A stretch of 64,000 nt of DNA from Angustibacter sp. Root456 (GTDB taxonomy: Bacteria > Actinomycetota > Actinomycetes > Actinomycetales > Angustibacteraceae), in NCBI RefSeq assembly GCF_001426435.1, contig NZ_LMER01000020.1:589985-653984 (forward strand). Direction: 5' to 3'. Below, in pieces: positions 39,452-47,400 of this stretch (positions are counted from its first letter, which is position 1; each line of letters starts with the position of its first letter). Position numbers and translations under genes: made by a program. The notes beneath the pieces were generated by a model. The model had not been told where the DNA came from and searched no databases. It saw nothing but the letters and a program-made list of their open reading frames with translations.

Positions 39452-40111
39452 ATGACGGCACCCGCTGTCACCTCACGTCCGTCGCTGGGCGAGCTCACCC
39501 GCTGGCGCACCGTCGACCTCGTCACCGCCGCGATGCTGGGTGTCGCGTTCGGTGTCGCCTACTGGGGCTGGTCGGCGGCGTACACCGTCGTGAGCCCCGC
39601 GTTCACCGCCGTCCCGGCGCTCGGGGGTCTGCTGGGCGGCCCGTGGCTGCTGGCCGGCGTCGTCGGTGGGCTCGTCGTCCGGCGTCCCGGCGCCGCCCTG
39701 CTCGCCGAGCTCGTGGCCGCCAACGTCGAGTACCTGCTCGGCAACCAGTGGGGCGTCGCGACGCTCGTGTCCGGGCTGCTGCAGGGCCTGGGCGTCGAGA
39801 TCGTGCTGGCCATCTTCTTGTTCCGCCGGTTCGGCCCGGGCGTGGCTGCGCTCAGCGCCGCGCTCGCGGCAACGCTCGAGACGGCGTACGAGTACTTCAC
39901 CTACGACTACGCCACGACCTTCGGCGCGGGCGGCACGGTGCTCTACCTGGTGACCTTCATGCTCTCGGGCGTGCTGCTGGCCGGACTGCTCGGCTGGCTG
40001 ATCGTGCGGGCGCTGACCCGCTCGGGCGCCCTGGCGGCCTTCCCGGCCGGACGCGAGCAGGCCCGCGCCCGCGACGCAGAGCTGCAGCGGAACACCACCT
40101 CCGCGCGGTGA
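39452..40111 (+). CDS. ykoE: thiamine ECF transporter substrate-binding membrane component YkoE
   Basis: A 219-residue integral membrane protein with about six helices. It opens LTRWRTVDLVTAAMLGVAFG and has YWGWSAAYTVVSPAF, typical of YkoE, the S-component for thiamine or its pyrimidine precursor HMP. ATG 39452 follows AGGAGG by nine bases. Its stop overlaps the ATPase start as GTGA. Regulation is by the upstream TPP riboswitch, so expression should rise when thiamine pyrophosphate is scarce. Confidence 0.93.
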   Translation: MTAPAVTSRPSLGELTRWRTVDLVTAAMLGVAFGVAYWGWSAAYTVVSPAFTAVPALGGLLGGPWLLAGVVGGLVVRRPGAALLAELVAANVEYLLGNQWGVATLVSGLLQGLGVEIVLAIFLFRRFGPGVAALSAALAATLETAYEYFTYDYATTFGAGGTVLYLVTFMLSGVLLAGLLGWLIVRALTRSGALAAFPAGREQARARDAELQRNTTSAR

Positions 40112-41577
40112 GCGGCGCCAGCGTCGACGTCCGCGGTCTCACGTGGCGGCCGTGGGGACGCCGCGACCGCGTGCTCGACCAGATCGATCTGCGGCTCGAG
40201 CCCGGCGAGCGCATCGTGCTCGCCGGGCCGAGCGGGGCCGGCAAGTCGACGCTGCTGCGTGCCCTGGCGGGGCGTCTGTCGGCCGACGACGGCGAGCTGG
40301 CCGGCGAGGTGCAGGTCGACGGCGTCACCGGCCTGCTGCTGCAGGACCCCAGCGCCGCCGTGGTCGCCGACCGGGTCGGACGCGACACGGCGTTCGGCCC
40401 CGAGAACCTCGCACTGTCGCGGGACGACATCTGGGCGCGCGTCGAGGACTCGTTGCGGCGCAGCGCCTTCCCCTACGCCGCCGACCGGCCGACCGCGGCG
40501 CTGTCGGGCGGTGAGGGCCAGCGGCTGGCGCTCGCCGGTGCCCTCGCGCTGCGCCCGGGCCTGCTGCTGCTCGACGAGCCGGCAGCGATGCTGGACGCCA
40601 CCAACGCCGCCCGCGTGCGCGAGGCGGTGCTGGCGGTGGCCGAGCGCAGCGGCTGCACCCTCGTGGTGGTCGAGCACCGCATGGCGCCGTGGCTCGACCA
40701 CGTCGACCGCCTCGTGGTGCTGGGCTCCGCCGGCGGTGTGGTGGCCGACGGCGCGCCTGCCCGGGTGCTGGCCGACGCCGCCGACCAGCTGCGCGGGGCG
40801 GGCCTGTGGGTCGACGACGTGGCCCCCGTGGTCCCGGAGGTCGTCGCCACAGCGCCCGGCGCCTGCCTGCTCAGGGCCCGCGACGTCGTCGCTCGCCCCG
40901 GCAGCGGGCGCGGGCGCGGCCCGGCGGCAGGGGTCGGCCCGTTCGACGCGAGCCTCGTCCGCGGTGTGGTCACGACCGTCACCGGACGCAGCGGCGCGGG
41001 CAAGTCGACGGCGCTCGGCGTGCTCGCCGGGCTCGCCGCACCGACCTCCGGTGAGCTGCTCGCGGACGCCGAGTGGGCCCCGCGTCGCGAGCGGCGACCG
41101 CATCGCTGGCGCTCGCGTGAGCTGGCGGCGCGAGTCGCCTGGCTGCCGCAGGCGCCCGAGCACGCGCTCGTCGCACGCACCGTGCGCGACGAGGTGCTCG
41201 CGACGTCCCGGGCGCTGGGGCGTCCGGCCGCCGCGATGGAGCAGCGCGCCGACGCCCTGCTCGAGACGCTCGGCCTCGCGCGCCTCGTCGACACCGACCC
41301 GCACTACCTGTCTGGCGGGGAGCAGCGGCGGCTGGGCCTCGCGGCCTCGCTCGTGCACGGGCCCGACGTCCTGCTGCTCGACGAGCCCACGGTGGGCCAG
41401 GACCGCAGCACCTGGAGGGCCGTGCTCGAGACGGTGCTCCAGGCGGTCACAGACGGTTCGGCCGTGGCGCTGGCCACCCATGACGGCGACCTGCTGGCCG
41501 CCGTCGGGGCAGCGACTTGCACCAGCGCGGTGCACCTGGGTGCTGACGTGCCCGACCTCGCGGTGGTGCCGTCATGA
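40108..41577 (+). CDS. ykoD: thiamine ECF transporter duplicated ATPase YkoD
   Basis: A 489-residue protein with two fused ABC ATPase domains. Domain 1 has Walker A GPSGAGKSTLL, signature LSGGEGQRLALA and Walker B GLLLLDEPAAMLD. Domain 2 has Walker A GRSGAGKSTAL, signature LSGGEQRRLGLA and Walker B VLLLDEPTVGQD. GTG 40108 overlaps the ykoE stop, and its own stop overlaps the ykoC start (ATGA). Both catalytic sites look intact. Confidence 0.93.
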   Translation: MSGASVDVRGLTWRPWGRRDRVLDQIDLRLEPGERIVLAGPSGAGKSTLLRALAGRLSADDGELAGEVQVDGVTGLLLQDPSAAVVADRVGRDTAFGPENLALSRDDIWARVEDSLRRSAFPYAADRPTAALSGGEGQRLALAGALALRPGLLLLDEPAAMLDATNAARVREAVLAVAERSGCTLVVVEHRMAPWLDHVDRLVVLGSAGGVVADGAPARVLADAADQLRGAGLWVDDVAPVVPEVVATAPGACLLRARDVVARPGSGRGRGPAAGVGPFDASLVRGVVTTVTGRSGAGKSTALGVLAGLAAPTSGELLADAEWAPRRERRPHRWRSRELAARVAWLPQAPEHALVARTVRDEVLATSRALGRPAAAMEQRADALLETLGLARLVDTDPHYLSGGEQRRLGLAASLVHGPDVLLLDEPTVGQDRSTWRAVLETVLQAVTDGSAVALATHDGDLLAAVGAATCTSAVHLGADVPDLAVVPS

Positions 41578-42266
41578 GCTGGCCGCCGAGCGCCCGCTGC
41601 TCACCGCTCGCGCTGCTGTCGGCCGCAGCCCTGGCCGTGGTCGGTTCGACGCAGGTGCACGACCTGCGCGACGGGCTGGTGATGGTGGCGGCCGAGCTGC
41701 TGCTCGCGCCGCTCGCGGTGGCCCGCCCGGTCCAGGCCCTGCGCCGCCTCACGCCCGGCCTCCTGGCCGCCGCGTCGCTCGGCGCCTCGAGCTGGTGGTT
41801 CGCCGGCAACGACGCCGCCACGGCGCTCGGCGCCGGACTGCGGATCCTCGCGCTGGTGCTGCCGGCGTCGCTCGTCGCGACGTGGGTCGACCCGAGCCGG
41901 CTGGGGGACGAGCTGGCGCAGTGGCTGCGCTTGCCGGCCCGGGCCGTCGTCGCGTCCGTGGCAGCGCTGCAACAGCTCGAAGAGCTCTCGACCACGTGGA
42001 CGACGCTCGACCGCGTGCGCCACGTGCGCGGGCTGGGTCCCACCCGCTCTGCGTGGTCACGGGCCAAGCACGTCGGCTCGCTCACCTTCGCGCTGCTCGT
42101 GCACACGCTGCGTCGGTCGGGGCAGCTGGCGCTCGCGATGGATGCCCGGGGGTTCGCCACGGCGCACCAGCGCACCTGGGCGCGCGCACCCCACTGGGGG
42201 GGCCGCGACACCGTCCTGCTCGCCCTCGCCGGGTTCGTCGCCGCGACGCCGCTGCTGGTCGGCTGA
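41574..42266 (+). CDS. ykoC: thiamine ECF transporter transmembrane component YkoC
   Basis: A 230-residue T-component of an energy-coupling-factor transporter with several hydrophobic helices. It has the Arg-containing coupling segments typical of EcfT, seen here as TLDRVRHVRGLGPTRS and RRSGQLALAMDARGFATAHQ (the conserved A-x-ARGF motif that contacts the ATPase). It completes the YkoE-YkoD-YkoC set. Its end is only seven bases from the convergent histidine kinase stop, and no terminator hairpin is seen there. Confidence 0.92.
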   Translation: MSWPPSARCSPLALLSAAALAVVGSTQVHDLRDGLVMVAAELLLAPLAVARPVQALRRLTPGLLAAASLGASSWWFAGNDAATALGAGLRILALVLPASLVATWVDPSRLGDELAQWLRLPARAVVASVAALQQLEELSTTWTTLDRVRHVRGLGPTRSAWSRAKHVGSLTFALLVHTLRRSGQLALAMDARGFATAHQRTWARAPHWGGRDTVLLALAGFVAATPLLVG

Positions 42267-42273
42267 CCCGACC

Positions 42274-43464
42274 TCAGCCGTCGAGCACCGATGACGGTGA
42301 CCCCGTCTGCCGCGGCACGCGCGTGCCGAGAAGGTTGGGCAGGTCGGGCACGGTGAGGCGCCCCACGGCCGCGACGGGGAAGTTCACGGGGAAGGTCACC
42401 GAGAGCGCGGCGCCACCCTCGGGTGCACGGGAGGCGTAGAGGGAACCACCGCGTGCGTGTGCGATCTGGCGCACGATGCCCAAGCCCAGACCGGTGCCGG
42501 CCAGCCGGTCGACCGAGCCGAGCGGCGTCTCAGCCTGCTGCGGTTGCTCACCGGCGTTGATCGCCATGATCTGGCTGTCGGTGAGTCCCGTGCCGGAGTC
42601 CAGCACCGCGACGACGAACTCCGCCTCACGGCGCACGCCGAGCAGGCGGATCGTGTCGCCCGGCACCGTGTAGCGCAGCGCGTTCTCGATGAGCGTGTCC
42701 AGGCAGGTGCGCAGGCGCTCCGCCGAGCCGTGGCAGTGGCCCAGCCGGGACTTCAGCACCCAGTGGCGGTCGGCGACGATGCGCCAGCGCTCGACGGCCT
42801 GCGACAGGACGCGGTCGAGGTCGACGTCCTCGGTGACCGTGTCGTCCTGCAACCGGATCATCCGGATCAGCCGGTCGCTGACCCGTGAGAGCCGGTCGAG
42901 CTCGTCGGCGGCCACTGCGAGGTCCTGCTGGTCCTCCAAGTCGGTCACGCGCTCCTGCAGCAGCTCGACGTAGCCGCGAGCGATGGTGAGCGGGGTGCGC
43001 AGCTCGTGCGAGGTGAGGCGCATGAGGCGCTCGCGGTCGCGAGCCGCCTGGATGTCGCGCTCGGCGAGCACCCTGGCGTGGCTCAGGGCCTCCTGGCGAC
43101 GGTGGACGTGCCACACCATCAGCAGGGCCAGGGCGAACATCAGCGGGATCTCGTTGGTCTCCTGCCACTCGACGTTGCCGACAAGGGAGCTGCGGGTGAG
43201 CACCACGCCGCTCGCCACGGTGTAGCCCGCGAGGGCCGCCACCAGCTGCCAGCGATGCCAGGTGGCGAGGCCGTAGGCGAGCGCGAAACCGGCCCAGCCC
43301 AGGTGGTAGGGGATGGTCTCCTGCCCCGGCAGCACGAGCATCGCGAACGTGCACAGCGTCGCCCACACCGCCCACGCAGGGATGAGGCGGGCCCGCCACG
43401 CCGGTTCGCGGGCGTTGACCGCCGCTGTGGCCGTGTCGAGGGGGCTCCCCGATGTCGAGGTCAT
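42274..43464 (-). CDS. membrane sensor histidine kinase (multi-helix sensor)
   Basis: A 396-residue kinase. The first 125 residues hold about five helices with almost no extracytoplasmic domain, so it probably senses the membrane or an internal ligand. The H-box is RLMRLTSHELRTPLTIARGY (phosphorylated His), the N-box CLDTLIENALRYT, and the G-boxes VLDSGTGLTDSQI and GTGLGLGIVRQIAHARGG. It follows its response regulator by four bases. The pair is divergent from the secreted beta-helix/multicopper oxidase cluster and is the likely controller of it (inference from position). Confidence 0.92.
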   Translation of the reverse strand: MTSTSGSPLDTATAAVNAREPAWRARLIPAWAVWATLCTFAMLVLPGQETIPYHLGWAGFALAYGLATWHRWQLVAALAGYTVASGVVLTRSSLVGNVEWQETNEIPLMFALALLMVWHVHRRQEALSHARVLAERDIQAARDRERLMRLTSHELRTPLTIARGYVELLQERVTDLEDQQDLAVAADELDRLSRVSDRLIRMIRLQDDTVTEDVDLDRVLSQAVERWRIVADRHWVLKSRLGHCHGSAERLRTCLDTLIENALRYTVPGDTIRLLGVRREAEFVVAVLDSGTGLTDSQIMAINAGEQPQQAETPLGSVDRLAGTGLGLGIVRQIAHARGGSLYASRAPEGGAALSVTFPVNFPVAAVGRLTVPDLPNLLGTRVPRQTGSPSSVLDG

Positions 43465-43468
43465 GGCA

Positions 43469-44143
43469 TCACCGGTCGTAGACGCAGTAGCCCACGCCGC
43501 GCACCGTCTCGATGGGCGGGTCCGGCCTCAGCTTGTGGCGCAGTCGGCGGACGCAGACGTCGACGACGTTGCTGCCGGGGTCGAAGTCCAGGCCCCAGAC
43601 GTCGTGCAGGAGCTCCTCGCGCGTGCACACGTCGCCACACCGACGCATCAGGTGAGCCAGCAGCGCGAACTCGCGTTCGGTGAGGCTCACGGAGCCGGCG
43701 GCGGTCGTCGCTCGCCGCCGGTGCAGGTCGAGCTGCACGCCGCCGACCTCGAGATACCGGTTCTCTCCACGCGGGGGAGCGGGGTGCTGGTGCAGGTGGC
43801 GCCGGATGCGCGCCGTCAGCTCGGCGGTCGAGAACGGCTTGCCGACGACGTCGACGGCACCCCGATCGAGCGCCTGAACGCGCGCCGAGATGTCGGTGAC
43901 CGCCGACAGGACGATGACGGGCGGGCTGTCCTCTCGCTGACGCAGGAGCGAGAGCACCCCGAGACCACCCAGCCGGGGCATCGCGAGGTCGAGGAGTACG
44001 AGGTCGACGTGGTGCTGTGCGAGGTGCTCGAGCGCGGCCTCACCGTCAGCCGCTTCGTGCACGACGTGCCCCTGACCGGACAGCGCGCGGTGCAGGTACG
44101 TGCGGATCCGCGGCTCATCGTCGACGACCATGACCTTGGCCAT
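43469..44143 (-). CDS. OmpR/PhoB-family response regulator
   Basis: A 224-residue regulator. The receiver domain has Asp8/Asp9, the phosphoacceptor Asp52 in LVLLDLAMPR, and Lys in VDVVGKPFS. The winged-helix output domain has LTEREFALLAHLMRRCGDVCTREELLHDVWG, seen at about residues 152-182 (recognition helix VVDVCVRRLRHKL follows). The gene reads away from the large secreted protein gene, and a perfect 10-base-arm palindrome lies in the space between them. Confidence 0.94.
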   Translation of the reverse strand: MAKVMVVDDEPRIRTYLHRALSGQGHVVHEAADGEAALEHLAQHHVDLVLLDLAMPRLGGLGVLSLLRQREDSPPVIVLSAVTDISARVQALDRGAVDVVGKPFSTAELTARIRRHLHQHPAPPRGENRYLEVGGVQLDLHRRRATTAAGSVSLTEREFALLAHLMRRCGDVCTREELLHDVWGLDFDPGSNVVDVCVRRLRHKLRPDPPIETVRGVGYCVYDR

Positions 44144-44297
44144 GTTGCCCTCCCCTCTGCTGCAGCGCAGCGACTTCGAGGATGGGCAGTTGGCCGCCCG
44201 CGCGCCACCAAAACAGCGAAAGTGGCGCGCTCGCTGATCGTGTCCGCACCGCTTTGACCGCCTTTGGCCCGGCCGCCCATGACGCCTGGATGACGAG

Positions 44298-44320
44298 CGC
44301 CGTCACGTCTCGTGACGGCG
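44298..44320. promoter_or_regulatory. perfect palindrome in the divergent promoter of the copper-protein cluster
   Basis: CGCCGTCACG and CGTGACGGCG form perfect 10-base arms around TCT, within the 301-base gap between the response regulator start (44143) and the secreted protein start (44445). Partial copies of the half-site (TGACGCCTGGATGA, GATGACGGCTGGATGG) flank it on both sides, suggesting an extended operator. A hairpin in the leader RNA is an alternative. Confidence 0.6.
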
Positions 44321-44444
44321 GCGTGATGGGAGATGACGGCTGGATGGCGCTTCATGAGCGTTCCGTGATGCGGCTGTCCTGTGCCGGACGACCGCCCCCT
44401 GCTGGCTCGACCCTCGACGCAGAGTTCCCGTCTTGGAGGTCGTC

Positions 44445-47400
44445 ATGGGACGTCGTGTCACCCGTCTGCGGGCCGTGGTCATCACCCTCGCCGTACTCGC
44501 GCTGTGTGTCGGGCAGCTGACGCTGCCGCGGCTGGCGCAGACGGCGAAGGCGGCTGACCCCGTCGATCCGGGCAGCATCACCTTGCACGTGCAGAGCGCG
44601 CGGTCGGTCAACACCGGCCCGGGCTTCGTGCACGAGGGTGATGCCGTCACCACCTACAAGTGGCTGATCAACGCGGAGGACGTCGGCAACACGAAGGACG
44701 CGCCCGAGCACTGTCTGCCGGGGCTGGCGAGCGACCCGAAGTTCGCTGACACCTGCCAGTGGCCGTCGGTGCGCACGACGCCCGGCTACGCGCCGATCGT
44801 CGCCCAAGGCGACGAGACGACGTTGAACGACAGCGTCGCCCTGCCGGGCCTCCCTGTCGGCAAGTACCTCATCTCGCTCACGGCCGACGGCTACAAGATC
44901 GACGGCGCGCACTTCACGGTCACCTCGGGCTCGGCTCAGCAGGTCGTCGTGAAGATGCAGCCGCTTCCCCTTCCGCTGCAGACGATCCGGTTGCAGGTGT
45001 TCAACGACAACGCGCCGGTCGACGGCACGTACGAGGTCGACGCGGAGCAGGGGCTGGCCGGCTTCACGGCGAACCTCACCGACGTCCTCGGGCCGGTGTC
45101 GACCGACTACTACGGCAACCCGCTGTGCACCGTCTACCTGCACGCCGGCGGGGTCGCGACGCGACCGATCCTGTTCAACGCCGCGGGCAAGCCGCGGGTC
45201 GACACCACGAAGTCGACCGGCAAGTGCGTCAGTGACGCCGACGGCCAGATCGTGATCCCCAATCTCGGCCCGAACCGCTACGCCGCAACGGTTTCCCCGC
45301 CTGCCGGACAGGGGTGGGTGCAGACGACCACGCTCGAGGGCGGCCACGACTACGACATCTGGCAGCAGGAGGGCGAGACCGGCTTCGACACCGAGCAGAC
45401 CAAGGGTGCCGAGCTGGTGCCGTACGTGCACTTCGGGTTCTCCAAGCAGATGGCGCTGGCGGCGCCCGCTGCCGGTCAGCCGGCCCCCACGGGTGAGATC
45501 AAGGGCGTGGCCGTGGCCGCGCTGCCGTACGTCGGTGGCCAGAACGGCCAGGTCGTCCCCGAGACCGGCTTCGCCGGAGCCAAGATCGGCGGTCCGATCC
45601 GCCGTCCCTGGATCGCGCTGTCCGACCTCGACGCCGGTGACGCGGAGGTCTACCTCGGTCGCGGCGCTGTCGACGGCTCGTTCGACATCAAGAACGTCCC
45701 CGACGGCACGTACTCGCTGACCGTCTGGGACGACGACCAGGACTACATCCTGTGGGCCTTCCAGGTCGAGGTGCACGACGGCCAGCTCGTCGACGTCGGC
45801 AACAAGTCGCTCGTGGGTTGGTTCACGCACATCTACGGCTCGGTGTTCGTCGACGACAACGAGAACGGCAAGCGCGACCCGGGTGAGCAGGGCGTGCCGT
45901 CCTTCACGCTCACCCTGCGCGAGCGGGACAACTCGCTGATGGACCAGTACACGAACACCGTCATCACCGACACGGTCGGCAACTACTCGATCAACGAGGG
46001 CTACCCGCTCAGCAAGTGGCTGGTGCTCGAGGGCTTCAACACCCGGTACCAGGCCACCGGAATCACCTACCAGGCCGAGAACGACCCCAAGCCGACCACG
46101 CTGCTCGGTGGTGCGGTCGACATCAACGTGCTGAACGTGATCGGCCTCGGCGGCCGGGTCGACTGGGGCGTCAAGCCGTACGTCGGCGGTACGAACGGCG
46201 GCATCGTCGGCACCATCACCTACGACACGACCCGCAACGAGCTCGACCCCGCGGACGCGGCGGCGGAGGCCTACCAGCCGGGCGTGCCCGACGTCCCCGT
46301 GCACCTGTACGCGCCGGTGCCCTGCGAGCCGACCACACCGGCCGACGAGTGCAGCGGCGGCTTCCAGCTCGACACCGCCACGGGTGCCCTCAAGAAGGGC
46401 CCGGAGCTGCAGGAGGCCTACACCTCCGAGACGTGGCAGCCGCCTCGCGGTTGCACCGCCCGGATGTACAACGGCCAGCCGCTGACCGACCAGCAGGCGC
46501 TGTCGCAGTTCGGCCTCGCCAACGACCGCAAGTGCATCGAGGCGCCCATGATGGGCTTCCAGGTCGGTGCCGAGGTCAACTCCGGACCGGACGGCTTCAG
46601 CCAGCAGGTCAACGGCAACTACGGGTTCGCGACCTCCAAGCTGAACCTCTACGCGCCCGGCGACCCCCGCAACCCGGCCGCTGACCACCAGCTGCCGCTC
46701 TACGCCGACTTGGCCGCCCTCGGTCTGCCGGAGCAGGACCTGCGCCCGCAGGAGTACATCGTCTCGGTCGAGATCCCGCAGAACCCCGTGGGCGGCGGCG
46801 CGATGTACAAGGTCACCCGCGAGGAGGACGTCAACGTCTTCGACGGCGACACCTACCTGCCGCAGGAGAACTACCCGCCGACCGTGGCCCAGGCGACTGA
46901 CACGCCGCCGGGTGCGGGCAGCGGTGAGCCCACGCCGTCGCAGGACCCCTCGCAGACCGGCGGCATCGTCTCGGGCTGCGTCGGACCGCTGCACACGGTG
47001 CACGTGACGAACCAGAACTTCATCGACGGTGGCGGTAGCCCCTACGAGGGTCAGTCGCGGCCGCTCTGCACCGACAAGCTGGTCAACCTGCGCAACGCGC
47101 AGGCAGTGGCCCCGACGTTCAACCTCTTCAGCGACGTCCCGATCCCGACCCACTTCTGGGGTCTGACGATCAACGACCTCGGCCTCTCGCTCGACAAGCG
47201 CAGCGTCGAGTACGGCGAGGCGCAGGGCCTGCCGTTCGTGCCCATGGGCATCTACGACTGGACCGGCCGCCTGGTCGACACCGTGCAGACCGACTTCAAC
47301 GGCTTCTACGAGGCCCTCGAGCCGTCGACGTCGACCTACAACTGCCCCCTGCCCGCCGGCCCCTGCCCGAACATGTACCGGTTCGTGGGCAACGACCCGG

